DNA of 8,619 nucleotides from an uncultured Clostridia bacterium (GTDB taxonomy: Bacteria; Bacillota_A; Clostridia; Christensenellales; Aristaeellaceae), in contig CAKUDW010000074.1 of assembly GCA_934645275.1 (NCBI GenBank), positions 1 through 8,619 on the forward strand, in the 5' to 3' direction. The position numbers were made by a program, and so were the translations under genes. The notes beneath the pieces were generated by a model, which saw only the letters and a list, made by a program, of their open reading frames with translations, was not told the origin of the DNA and did no database searches. The stretch's first letter is position 1, and each line of letters begins with the position of its first letter. Of this stretch, positions 1 through 6,875 are shown one piece after another.

Positions 1-340
1 GCAGCACACTGCCCGAAATGCGGCAGATATTGCGCCCATTGCGATTCAATTCGCGCGCAACGCACACCATCCCACCATCCACATCCACGCCGAGTTCTTC
101 GGCCATCGCCAACGCCCGTTCGTTTTTTGAAATGTCAAACAGCGCCTGCACGCTACCCTTTTCCGCACCATTGCGGATGATATCGCGGTCGGCGCGTCCG
201 CCCAGTGCAAGATTCACGCAATCCACCACTATGGATTTGCCCGCGCCCGTTTCACCTGTAAGCACATTGAATCCCTGCACAAATTCAATGCGCAGCGATT
301 CAATCAGGGCAATATTTTTGATTGTCAGTTCCAGCAGCAT
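1..340 (-). CDS. recN: DNA repair protein RecN, N-terminal part (cut by window edge)
   Basis: RecN is an SMC-like ATPase that acts in the cytoplasm in recombinational repair of double-strand breaks. Only the first 113 codons are present; the gene runs off the left edge. The minus strand translates to MLLELTIKNIALIESL..., the usual RecN opening. A Walker A motif GETGAGKS lies at residues 29-36, followed by LALGGRADRDIIRNGAEKG, the family's typical continuation, and a GRNICRISG stretch near residues 102-110 matching the GR.xCRI.G signature. The start is an ATG at 338-340, only four bases after the argR stop, with a purine-rich GAAGAG upstream. It is therefore probably translated from the same message as argR, a common arrangement in Firmicutes. 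The coiled coil, Walker B and C-terminal ATPase half are not visible, so I cannot say the gene is intact. Confidence 0.96.
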   Translation of the reverse strand, partial: MLLELTIKNIALIESLRIEFVQGFNVLTGETGAGKSIVVDCVNLALGGRADRDIIRNGAEKGSVQALFDISKNERALAMAEELGVDVDGGMVCVARELNRNGRNICRISGSVL

Positions 341-344
341 GGTT

Positions 345-797
345 TTATCTCTTCACCAGATTGTTGAATCGGTTCTGTATGGCCTCGACCGCTTCTTCTG
401 AGCGGCCGATAATCAGCAGCGTGTTATCACCCGCGATGGTACCGAGCACCTCGTTCCACTTCATGGAATCGATGGCTTCACCCGCCGCAGAAGCGCTGGC
501 AGGAAGCGTCTTGAGCACCATCATGTTATTGACGCACTCAATGCTGACCACGGATTCCGTCAAAATGCGAATAAAGCGATCATTCATGCCCTTTTCGGCA
601 CGCTCTACCGTGGCATACTTGTAGCCACCATGATCCGAGAGCACCTTAAGCAGGCGCAGTTCCTTTATATCGCGCGAAACGGTGGCCTGTGTGACCTTCA
701 CGCCGTGGTTCAAAAGTTCTTCGGCAAGTTCTTCCTGAGTTTCAATGTCCTTATTTTCAATGATCTCGAGAATCAGATTGTGGCGCGCGCTCTTCAT
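345..797 (-). CDS. argR: Arginine repressor ArgR/AhrC
   Basis: ArgR is a hexameric arginine-sensing DNA-binding regulator of arginine biosynthesis and catabolism genes. The 150-residue length is normal. The N-terminal winged helix-turn-helix (about residues 1-70) carries the recognition-helix motif TQATVSRDIKELRLLKV (36-52). The C-terminal oligomerisation and arginine-binding domain (about 75-150) carries LGTIAGDNTLLII (118-130). In E. coli ArgR the equivalent motif is GTIAGDDT, with two Asp residues lining the arginine pocket; here the first is kept (D124) and the second is Asn (N125). A Gln seen upstream in E. coli appears as Ser (S103), while the other acidic pocket residue is kept (D110). 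The ATG at 795-797 is preceded by GGAAGGAAG about nine bases away. It follows nadK by 44 bases and precedes recN by four. I see no clear ARG box upstream. Confidence 0.97.
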   Translation of the reverse strand: MKSARHNLILEIIENKDIETQEELAEELLNHGVKVTQATVSRDIKELRLLKVLSDHGGYKYATVERAEKGMNDRFIRILTESVVSIECVNNMMVLKTLPASASAAGEAIDSMKWNEVLGTIAGDNTLLIIGRSEEAVEAIQNRFNNLVKR

Positions 798-841
798 GTC
801 CGGCTTCTTCCTTCCCGTGGCAGTTCTATAACATCAGTTCT

Positions 842-1693
842 TCAATGCGTCCATTCGGATAGCTTGCCCCGCAGCAAGCTGAAATAATTGCGATCGTGAA
901 GGCGAACAAAACGCGCCCGCATATCAGACCGCAGAATCGTAATCTGCGGCGACTGTCCAGACAGCGCAACTTCCTTTCGGCCGTCGAGTACGGCGTGCGC
1001 ACCGCCCCGGTCATCCAGAATGCGCACGGTTACCGCGTCGCCCGAGGATACCACCACAGGCCGCGCCGTCATCGTGTGCGCGCATATCGGCGTAATCACA
1101 AAGCAGTCCAGCCCAGGCATTACAATCGGGCCGCCCGCTGAGAGCGAATAGGCCGTGGAACCGGTCGCACTGGCCACAATCAGGCCATCGCCGGAAATGC
1201 GGTCCACCAGCGTACCGTTCACTTCGATTTCGAGCGAGAGCACGCGAACCGCAGGCGTAGCGCGCGTGACGACGATTTCATTCAGCGCAAAAAAATCACG
1301 CTGATTAAGCCCCTTAATGGTCATCGTCGTCCGGGTATCAAGCGTATACTTTCCATCGAGCAAGGCAGTGATATCCTGCTTTAAGCTCGACGGATCAATT
1401 TCCGTCAGAAAGCCGAGCCGCCCGAAATTGACGCCCAGAACGGGAATATCGTTCGGCAACGCCCAATCCAGCGCCGAAAGAATCGCCCCATCGCCCCCGA
1501 GCACTATAATCAGGTCGCACGTACCAAGCGCATCCTCTGCCGCCAGGTGCGGACGCCCCAGTGCAGCGGCCAGCGCATCGCTGGTCACAACGGAAATATC
1601 ATATTCACCTAAAAGATCGATTAATTCGCCGGCAACCTCCAGACTCTCGCGTTTGGAACTGCGCCAAACCATGCCCACCCTGCGGAACTGCAA
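842..1693 (-). CDS. nadK: NAD kinase (ATP- or polyphosphate-NAD kinase)
   Basis: NadK phosphorylates NAD to NADP in the cytoplasm. Family motifs are complete: GGDG at residues 66-69 (the phosphate-binding Asp), FGRLGFL near 90-96, ALNEIVV with the NE pair at 138-139, and DGLIVASATGSTAYSLSAGG from about 169. The length is 283 residues, typical. Start choice: the open frame reaches a GTG at 1700-1702, but the Shine-Dalgarno site GAGGTGA (1699-1705) overlaps that codon and cannot serve it. A TTG at 1691-1693 sits five bases after the site and gives MQFRRVGMVW, which matches the usual short NadK N-terminus before the first strand, so I prefer TTG. The gene lies 60 bases after tlyA, behind a candidate promoter. 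The GGDG motif is followed by Ala rather than the frequent Thr, a position that varies in the family. Confidence 0.96.
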   Translation of the reverse strand: MQFRRVGMVWRSSKRESLEVAGELIDLLGEYDISVVTSDALAAALGRPHLAAEDALGTCDLIIVLGGDGAILSALDWALPNDIPVLGVNFGRLGFLTEIDPSSLKQDITALLDGKYTLDTRTTMTIKGLNQRDFFALNEIVVTRATPAVRVLSLEIEVNGTLVDRISGDGLIVASATGSTAYSLSAGGPIVMPGLDCFVITPICAHTMTARPVVVSSGDAVTVRILDDRGGAHAVLDGRKEVALSGQSPQITILRSDMRARFVRLHDRNYFSLLRGKLSEWTH

Positions 1694-1698
1694 GCGAC

Positions 1699-1705
1699 TC
1701 ACCTC
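1699..1705 (-). promoter_or_regulatory. Shine-Dalgarno site that decides the nadK start
   Basis: The minus strand reads GAGGTGA here, a strong match to the anti-16S complement. It ends five bases before the TTG at 1693 and overlaps the in-frame GTG at 1702. The spacing therefore supports TTG over the more upstream GTG. This is inference from spacing; the sequence match itself is direct. Confidence 0.65.
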
Positions 1706-1719
1706 ACGTCCATATATAC

Positions 1720-1747
1720 AATATACCAGACAAAACCGAAGTTACAA
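1720..1747 (-). promoter_or_regulatory. Candidate sigma-A promoter for nadK-argR-recN
   Basis: In an AT-rich island within otherwise GC-rich DNA, the minus strand has TTGTAA (1742-1747; 4 of 6 to the -35 consensus), a 16-base spacer, and TATATT (1720-1725; 5 of 6 to the -10 consensus) directly preceded by TGG, an extended -10 element. Transcription would begin near 1712-1714, giving a leader of roughly 20 bases with the nadK ribosome site. It sits just after the tlyA stop and could give nadK-argR-recN separate expression from the upstream run. No operator is recognisable. Confidence 0.45.
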
Positions 1748-1753
1748 GCCCCC

Positions 1754-2569
1754 TCAAGTCGATTTAAAAAATTTGTCATAAGCTCGCGAAATTATGTCAT
1801 TAATCACTTCAGAGGGAATATCCGAGTACCCATCGTCGCGCGGAAGCAGGTGCAGCAGAAACTCGATGTTGCCTTCCGGCCCGCGCACGGGCGAATAATC
1901 CAGTCCAGCCGCTGCCCAAGGCGTGGCGGCTACAAAGCCGATAATGTCTTCCAGCACGCGCCGATGTACCTCGCGGTCGCGCACCACGCCCTTTGCGCCC
2001 ACATCTTCCTTCGCGGCTTCAAACTGTGGCTTAACCAGCGCCACAAATTCGCGCTTTCCGCCCAACAATGGCAGCACCACCGGCAGTATGACCTTCAGCG
2101 AAATAAAGGATACGTCCGTCGTGCCAAAGTCAGGTTGAATGTCGAAATGCGCCGCCGTCAGATGCCGGGCGTTCGTGCGCTCCAACACCGTAACCCGCGA
2201 ATCGCTGCGCAGCCGGTAATCCAGCAGGTTGTAGCCCACATCCACACAGCAGACGTGCGCTGCGCCTGCGCGCAACATTACATCCGTAAACCCGCCTGTG
2301 GAAGAGCCAACGTCCACGCATGCGCGAGCTGTCAGATCAATATGGAACACATCCAGCGCGCGCTTGAGTTTGTGCGCGCCACGACTGACATATGGATCAA
2401 GCGCACCCTTCACGCGCAGCGGCGCACCCATGCGCACGCTCTCGCTGGCGCTCATGATCCGGTTGTCGCCGCAGAACGCGCGCCCTTCCATAATCAGCGC
2501 ACGCGCAAGCGCAATGGATTCAAGATTTAATTCTTCATACAGCGCGATATCCGCGCGGCGCTTCTTCAC
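1754..2569 (-). CDS. tlyA: TlyA/YqxC family rRNA 2'-O-methyltransferase (S4 plus FtsJ-like domains)
   Basis: TlyA-family proteins methylate 2'-hydroxyls of cytidines in 16S and/or 23S rRNA using S-adenosylmethionine; older annotations call them hemolysin A. The 271-residue protein has an N-terminal S4 RNA-binding domain (about 3-60), the linker motif YVSRGAHKL (60-68), and a Rossmann methyltransferase domain with the SAM loop DVGSSTGGFTD (86-96). The K-D-K-E tetrad reported for M. tuberculosis TlyA appears to be present as K67, D152 (TDVSF), K180 (LVKPQFE) and E236 (GPEGNIEF), all offset by two from that protein. The start is GTG at 2567-2569, overlapping the dxs TGA as GTGA, with GGGGAGG about seven bases upstream, so it is translationally coupled to dxs. 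Whether it modifies one or both rRNAs cannot be judged from this sequence. Confidence 0.95.
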   Translation of the reverse strand: MKKRRADIALYEELNLESIALARALIMEGRAFCGDNRIMSASESVRMGAPLRVKGALDPYVSRGAHKLKRALDVFHIDLTARACVDVGSSTGGFTDVMLRAGAAHVCCVDVGYNLLDYRLRSDSRVTVLERTNARHLTAAHFDIQPDFGTTDVSFISLKVILPVVLPLLGGKREFVALVKPQFEAAKEDVGAKGVVRDREVHRRVLEDIIGFVAATPWAAAGLDYSPVRGPEGNIEFLLHLLPRDDGYSDIPSEVINDIISRAYDKFFKST

Positions 2570-4446
2570 TGCGCTTCCTCCCCAATCGCGGCAAGCCGCG
2601 CCTCGATACGCGCGCAGATCGCCACGGGCGTAAGTCCATTCATTTCCCGCTGGCGCGAAACGCGCGCATGCGAGACGAACGCATCCGACGCGCCGAATAT
2701 CTCGATAGGCCTTTCAAGGCCATGTTCCGCCAGCGCGTGGACAACGCCTTCGCCCAGTCCACCGAGCACGCTGTTTTCTTCAATCGTGGCCACAAGGCGC
2801 GCTTTCCGACTCTGCGCAAGCAGCATGGCCTCATCCATGGGCTTGATAAAGCGCGCGTCCACCACGCCCGCGCCGACACCGCGTCCATTGAGCGCCAGTG
2901 CGCACTGCACGGCCAGCTGCACCATCGGGCCCTCTGCAAAAAACACCACGTCGCCGCCTTCAAATAACGTCTCCCATTCGCCAATAGCGAAGCGCGCGCC
3001 CTGCTCAGGCGCGTCCTGTGCTTCTAGCGCATCCTTAGGATAGCGAATGGCCATGGGTTTGCCGCATTCAAGGCTCAAATCAATCATCCGCAGCAAATCG
3101 CGGCAGCTGCGCGGCGCGGCAATGATGAGATTTGGTATCGCACGCAGATAGCTCAGGTCGTACAGCCCCTGATGCGTCTTACCGTCCGCTCCCACGAAGC
3201 CTGCGTGATCCAGCAGGAACGTAACCGGCAGCTGACAGCGGCACACGTCGTTCAGAATCTGATCGTAGCTGCGCTGAAGGAAGGTAGAATATATGGCCAC
3301 AAACGGGCGCATGCCTGCGCTCGCCAGTCCCGCCGCCATCGTGACGGCATGTTCCTCTGCAATGCCGACGTCAAAGAAACGTTTAGAATAGCGCTGCTGG
3401 AATTCCATCATACCCGTGCCGGCCACCATTGCGGCCGTGACCACACAAACGCGTTCGTCCTGCGCGGCCAAATCGCACAATCGCGCCGCCGCCAGCTTAC
3501 CGTTGAACGCCGGCCGCCCGGCGCTACGCGTCTTGCCGGAATCGATATAAAACGGCGCAACGCCATGGAACGCGTCCGGCCGATCCTCTGCCGGGCTGTA
3601 ACCCCGTCCCTTTTGTGTGACCACATGGATCAGCACAGGCCGCTTATCGGTCCTGGCGCGTTCAAGCACACGAATCAGATGCTTCAGGTCATGGCCGTCA
3701 ATCGGTCCGACGTAGGTAAACCCCAGCGCTTCGAAAAACTTGCCGTCCACAAACAGCGACTTCAACGCATCCCTGATTTTCTCGATGAACTTAAAAATCG
3801 GCGTACCAATGCCCGGAATGCGCTCCAGCGCCCGTCGAACGCCGCGCTTAAAGCTTCTGTATCCACGGCTTTGGCGCAAGCCGTTCAAATACAGACTTAT
3901 CGCGCCGACATTGCGGGAAATGGACATCTCGTTGTCATTCAGAATCACGATCATACGCGTCCTGCTCTGCCCGGCGTCGTCCAGCGCCTCGTAGCACATG
4001 CCGCCGTTGAGCGCGCCGTCGCCCACTACGCTGACCACATTATACTTCTCATGGCGGATATCCCGTGCACGCGCAATTCCCAGCGCGGCGGAAATCGCCG
4101 TGGATGCATGCCCCGCAGTAAAAGTATCGCAAGCGCTTTCCTCAGTATTCGGGAAGCCGCTCAGGCCGCCTTCCTTGCGAAGCGTGTGAAAAGCCTCGTA
4201 GCGGCCTGTGAGCAACTTGTGTACGTAGCTCTGATGACCCACGTCGAACAGAAATTTGTCTTCCGGGCAGTTGAACACGCGGTGCATCGCAATGGTAAGC
4301 TCCACGATGCCCAGATTGGAGGCCAAATGACCGCCACATTCGGAGACGGTGGAGATTAGCTCACGGCGAATTTCCTGTGCAAGCGCATCAAGCTCCGGGA
4401 GCGACATCTGCTTTAACTGTTCAGGCCCCTTCAGATCCTTCAGCAT
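2566..4446 (-). CDS. dxs: 1-deoxy-D-xylulose-5-phosphate synthase
   Basis: DXS condenses pyruvate and glyceraldehyde 3-phosphate, using thiamine diphosphate, to make DXP, the first step of the MEP isoprenoid pathway. With the start chosen here it has 626 residues, normal for the family. Visible motifs are GGHLASNLG (38-46, with His40), FDVGHQSYVHKLLTGR (67-82), the ThDP motif GDGALNGG (142-149) ending at LNDNEMSIS (169-177), GIAEEHAV (361-368) with the predicted catalytic Glu364, and DHAGFVGADGKTHQG (413-427) with His425. Three transketolase-type domains are complete. The frame stays open to a TTG at 4465-4467, but GAGGAAG (4452-4458) lies five bases before the ATG at 4444-4446, giving MLKDLKGPEQL, the expected DXS beginning. 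It lies 50 bases after ispA and overlaps tlyA by four. Pairing DXS with IspA places the entry to, and the condensation end of, isoprenoid synthesis side by side. Confidence 0.98.
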   Translation of the reverse strand: MLKDLKGPEQLKQMSLPELDALAQEIRRELISTVSECGGHLASNLGIVELTIAMHRVFNCPEDKFLFDVGHQSYVHKLLTGRYEAFHTLRKEGGLSGFPNTEESACDTFTAGHASTAISAALGIARARDIRHEKYNVVSVVGDGALNGGMCYEALDDAGQSRTRMIVILNDNEMSISRNVGAISLYLNGLRQSRGYRSFKRGVRRALERIPGIGTPIFKFIEKIRDALKSLFVDGKFFEALGFTYVGPIDGHDLKHLIRVLERARTDKRPVLIHVVTQKGRGYSPAEDRPDAFHGVAPFYIDSGKTRSAGRPAFNGKLAAARLCDLAAQDERVCVVTAAMVAGTGMMEFQQRYSKRFFDVGIAEEHAVTMAAGLASAGMRPFVAIYSTFLQRSYDQILNDVCRCQLPVTFLLDHAGFVGADGKTHQGLYDLSYLRAIPNLIIAAPRSCRDLLRMIDLSLECGKPMAIRYPKDALEAQDAPEQGARFAIGEWETLFEGGDVVFFAEGPMVQLAVQCALALNGRGVGAGVVDARFIKPMDEAMLLAQSRKARLVATIEENSVLGGLGEGVVHALAEHGLERPIEIFGASDAFVSHARVSRQREMNGLTPVAICARIEARLAAIGEEAQ

Positions 4447-4451
4447 TTGTT

Positions 4452-4458
4452 CTTCCTC
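4452..4458 (-). promoter_or_regulatory. Shine-Dalgarno site that decides the dxs start
   Basis: GAGGAAG on the minus strand ends five bases before ATG 4444-4446. It lies inside the extra seven codons that would be added by the upstream in-frame TTG at 4467, so it argues for the ATG. Confidence 0.65.
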
Positions 4459-4463
4459 AATCG

Positions 4464-4484
4464 TCAAAATGAAATTCGCAACAT
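4464..4484 (-). other. Six-codon mini-ORF with its own ribosome site, upstream of dxs
   Basis: In the ispA-dxs gap the minus strand has GGAGG (4489-4493), four bases, then ATG (4482-4484) and the frame MLRISF followed by TGA at 4464-4466. It is out of frame with dxs and ends 17 bases before the dxs start. It could act as a translational relay or leader for dxs, or be a chance arrangement; no attenuator structure is evident next to it. Confidence 0.25.
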
Positions 4485-4496
4485 GGCGCCTCCGCG

Positions 4497-5402
4497 TCAG
4501 TTGCTGCGCGACGCCATATTCTGAATCAGCTCACGGAAGAAATCTGCGCGGCCGTCGAATATGGAGAGCGCATCCAGAGCCTTCTGCGTCTGCGCATCAG
4601 CAGCGCGGCGCGCGCCGTCCACGCCGTGCATGGAAACCATCGTGAGCTTACCCTGCTCCGCGTCCTTGCCCAGCGTCTTACCCATTTCAGTCGCGTCGCC
4701 CACTACGTCCAGCAGATCGTCCACTGTCTGAAATGCGCGGCCAAAGGCTTCACCATAGGCCCCTAGCGCATCGATTTCGTACTCGGACGCGCCGCAGAGC
4801 AGTCCCGCCGCTCGCAGCGGGTAAATAAACATGCATGCTGTCTTGCCACGCTGAATGTAACTGAGCGCTGCTTCAGAGGCGACGCCGTTCGTTTCGCAGT
4901 ACAAATCCATCACCTGGCCGGCGATCATACCCGATACGCCGCAACCGGTCGCAATTTCATAAATGGCCCGCAGCGCACGCCGCGCGTCGCAAGGTGCGGC
5001 AAGAGCCGTGCGCAGCATCGTTTCAAACGCGCAGTTGAGCAGACCGTCGCCCGCCAAAATTGCCTGGCCAACGCCGAATACCACATGGTTCGTCGGACGG
5101 CCACGCCGCATGGTATCGTCGTCCATGCCTGGCAGATCGTCATGAATCAACGAATAGCTGTGGATCATTTCAACGGCGCAGGCAAAATCCAGCCAGCGCT
5201 CGCAGTCGCCGCCGAGCATGTCGATCGCCGCCAGCAGCATCGCAGGCCGGAGCCGCTTACCACCCGCCAGCAGGCTGTATTTCATTGAGCGTGCCAACAG
5301 CTCCGGCATTTCGCCCTCAGTATAGCTGTTTTCAGCGAGCTCCGGCAATATCGTCGCCAGCCTGGCGTTAACCGCCGCTGCGTATTCCTTCAGCGTCTTC
5401 AT
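4497..5402 (-). CDS. ispA: Short-chain (2E,6E)-polyprenyl diphosphate synthase, probably farnesyl diphosphate synthase
   Basis: This trans-prenyltransferase joins DMAPP with IPP, most likely to give farnesyl diphosphate for quinone and undecaprenyl lipid synthesis. The 301 residues include GGKRLRP (47-53), the first aspartate-rich motif HDDLPGMDDD (87-96; Mg-binding D88, D89, D94), RRGRPT (99-104), GKTACMF (186-192) and the second aspartate-rich motif FQTVDDLLDVVGD (224-236; D228, D229, D232). The aromatic Tyr83 five residues before the first motif, and the two-residue insertion within that motif, are typical of bacterial FPP synthases; chain length is nevertheless inferred, and a GGPP product is possible. 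The ATG at 5400-5402 overlaps the xseB stop as ATGA, with GGAGG seven to ten bases upstream, so it is coupled to xseB. The xseB-ispA-dxs order is conserved in Firmicutes. Confidence 0.96.
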   Translation of the reverse strand: MKTLKEYAAAVNARLATILPELAENSYTEGEMPELLARSMKYSLLAGGKRLRPAMLLAAIDMLGGDCERWLDFACAVEMIHSYSLIHDDLPGMDDDTMRRGRPTNHVVFGVGQAILAGDGLLNCAFETMLRTALAAPCDARRALRAIYEIATGCGVSGMIAGQVMDLYCETNGVASEAALSYIQRGKTACMFIYPLRAAGLLCGASEYEIDALGAYGEAFGRAFQTVDDLLDVVGDATEMGKTLGKDAEQGKLTMVSMHGVDGARRAADAQTQKALDALSIFDGRADFFRELIQNMASRSN

Positions 5403-5623
5403 TTAATTTCCTCCGCGTTCATTTCAGTTTCGCCTTCGCCGGTGAGTACGAGGATGCGCTTATCGCCCTCGTCCAGCAGCTTCTCGAGCGCATCCTTGAG
5501 TGCCATCGCGCGCTCATACGCCTTGAAAGACTCATCCAGCGTCATTTCACCAGTCTCAAGCGCCTTTACAAGCGTTTCAAGCTCCTGCATTCCGGCCTCG
5601 AAGCTCAGCTTTTCCTCTTTCAT
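5399..5623 (-). CDS. xseB: Exodeoxyribonuclease VII small subunit
   Basis: XseB is the small helical subunit of exonuclease VII, which degrades single-stranded DNA from both ends; several copies bind the XseA coiled coil. The 74 residues are a normal length. The sequence KLSFEAGMQELETLVKALE followed by GEMTLDESFKAYERAM is the family signature: two amphipathic helices joined by a short turn (F at 8, LE.LV at 15-19, L29-E30-S32). The acidic C-terminal tail (after about residue 60) is ordinary for the family. The ATG at 5621-5623 overlaps the xseA stop as ATGA and its own TGA overlaps the ispA ATG in the same way, so three proteins are translated in a coupled chain. This would keep the XseA and XseB supply matched. 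Confidence 0.96.
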   Translation of the reverse strand: MKEEKLSFEAGMQELETLVKALETGEMTLDESFKAYERAMALKDALEKLLDEGDKRILVLTGEGETEMNAEEIK

Positions 5624-6849
5624 TTTTCCTTATCTCCGATCTCATTTGAGGTATCCGTAATTCGGGCGTACGCGCTGCCATCCGAGAAGCGCAGCCGAAC
5701 GCGCATATCCGGCACAAGGTCAGAAACGGACGAGCAGATGTGTCCGTCTACGGAAACGCAGGCGTAACCACGCCCGAGCACAGCTGCGGGATTAAGTGCC
5801 TGGAGCTTGGCTTCCACGCGCGCCATCCGTTCTCGGCCCAAGCGCAATCGTTCCAAAGCACGCGCGCCGCACGCGGCGCACAGATCCTCCACGCCCCTTC
5901 GCCGGGGTTCAATCAGCGCGCGCCGCGGATCTTGCAGTACCGGTGCCGCCGCCAAACGTTCCAAACGTGCCCTGCGAAGGCGGTTGGACTGTTGCAGCGC
6001 TGAATTGAAGCGCTGCAACAGTCCAGCGAGTATCCTTTTCATATCCGCCACGACCGGAACGGCGATCTCAGCCGCCATGGATGGAGTAGCCGCGCGCACG
6101 TCAGCCACAAAATCCGCAATGGTAAAGTCCGTTTCATGGCCCACACAGGAAACTGTTGGAATGCTGGAGCCAGCAATCGCACGGGCAACGCGCTCCTCAT
6201 TAAATGCCCACAAATCCTCAATGGATCCACCGCCGCGCCCAACCAGAATCACATCCGCTCGACCGTCGAGATTGAGCGCTCGAATGGCTCCCACAATTTC
6301 ATCCGCAGCGTCCGCGCCCTGCACTGCGCACGGCGCAAGAATAATACCGACGTTCGGATTGCGCCTACGCGCCACGCGAATAATATCCCGCACAGCCGCG
6401 CCCGTAGCCGACGTGGCCACGCCGATATACTTTGGTTTCAGCGGTATCTCGCGCTTGATGGCCGGGTCGAACAGACCTTCCGCCGCCAGTTTGTGCTTGA
6501 GCTGTTCAAACTTCTGGTACAGACCGCCTGCCCCACGTTCCTGCATCCGGCTCACATAGAGCTGATAGCTGCCATCGCGTGGAAAAATCGACGCGCTCGC
6601 ATTCACACGCACCTGCATGCCGTCCTTTGGCTGAAAATCCAACGACATCGCATTTTGCCGAAACATGACGCACTGCACGCGCGCTCCGGCATCTTTCAAC
6701 GAAAAATAGCGATGCCCGCTGATATGGTGCTTATATCCGGAAATTTCACCGGCCACCTCGACATTTCTGAGCAGCACGTCGCCCGCCAGCAATACGCGCA
6801 CATATTCGTTCAACTCGCTGACGCTCAACGCACGATCCATTTCCATCAT
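5620..6849 (-). CDS. xseA: Exodeoxyribonuclease VII large subunit
   Basis: XseA is the catalytic subunit of exonuclease VII, an ssDNA-specific nuclease active in both directions. With the chosen start it has 409 residues, usual for Firmicutes. An N-terminal OB-fold (about 8-105) has VEVAGEIS and YFSLKD; the catalytic domain has GRGGGSIEDLWAFN (204-217) and GHETDFTIADFVADVRAATP (237-256); a coiled coil (about 265-350) precedes the C-terminal ALNPAAVLGRGYA motif (351-363). The frame extends to a TTG at 6868-6870, but GAGGACAGGA lies just before ATG 6847-6849, giving MMEMDRALSVSELN, so I choose that ATG; ATG 6844-6846 or 6838-6840 remain possible. It begins a coupled xseA-xseB-ispA run after a long gap. 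The coiled-coil region is encoded over a perfect 17-bp inverted repeat, described separately. Confidence 0.96.
   Translation of the reverse strand: MMEMDRALSVSELNEYVRVLLAGDVLLRNVEVAGEISGYKHHISGHRYFSLKDAGARVQCVMFRQNAMSLDFQPKDGMQVRVNASASIFPRDGSYQLYVSRMQERGAGGLYQKFEQLKHKLAAEGLFDPAIKREIPLKPKYIGVATSATGAAVRDIIRVARRRNPNVGIILAPCAVQGADAADEIVGAIRALNLDGRADVILVGRGGGSIEDLWAFNEERVARAIAGSSIPTVSCVGHETDFTIADFVADVRAATPSMAAEIAVPVVADMKRILAGLLQRFNSALQQSNRLRRARLERLAAAPVLQDPRRALIEPRRRGVEDLCAACGARALERLRLGRERMARVEAKLQALNPAAVLGRGYACVSVDGHICSSVSDLVPDMRVRLRFSDGSAYARITDTSNEIGDKEK
5985..6025. repeat. Perfect 17-bp inverted repeat with 7-base loop inside xseA
   Basis: TGGACTGTTGCAGCGCT (5985-6001) is the exact reverse complement of 6009-6025, with GAATTGA between. 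The mRNA could fold into a very stable stem-loop. It covers XseA residues around 276-288 (GLLQRFNSALQQS). The repeat is centred on the middle base of an Asn codon, so the codons of the two arms pair in register (GGA with TCC, CTG with CAG, TTG with CAA, CAG with CTG, CGC with GCG). There is no T-run after it and it lies far from any gene end, so it does not look like a terminator. Confidence 0.95.
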
Positions 6850-6854
6850 CGCGT

Positions 6855-6863
6855 CCTGTCCTC
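6855..6863 (-). promoter_or_regulatory. Shine-Dalgarno region for xseA
   Basis: The minus strand reads GAGGACAGG (6863-6855), followed within a few bases by ATG at 6847-6849. It lies inside the extension that would start from TTG 6870, which favours the ATG. Two overlapping purine cores (GAGGA and AGGA) leave it open whether 6849 or 6846 is used. Confidence 0.5.
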
Positions 6864-6875
6864 GCTGCAATCTGC

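Noticed and set aside
798..841. Gap before argR examined for an ARG box or autoregulatory operator
   Set aside because: Only a ribosome site and a short GAACTG direct repeat are seen; nothing matches the known 18-base ARG box pattern.
1487..1498. NadK motif GGDG followed by Ala instead of Thr
   Set aside because: The residue after GGDG varies in the family (for example Asn in E. coli), and all other motifs are intact, so loss of function is not indicated.
1850..2530. A 226-codon plus-strand frame opposite tlyA
   Set aside because: It is antisense to a complete, motif-bearing tlyA and has no ribosome site or family resemblance.
3510..3530. Short GC-rich inverted repeats such as CGCCGG-CCGC-CCGGCG within dxs
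   Set aside because: Five- to six-pair stems of this kind are expected often in DNA this rich in GC.
3172..4359. A 395-codon open frame on the plus strand opposite dxs
   Set aside because: It lies wholly antisense to a complete dxs, has an Arg/His/Gln-rich composition typical of GC-rich shadow frames, and resembles no family I know.
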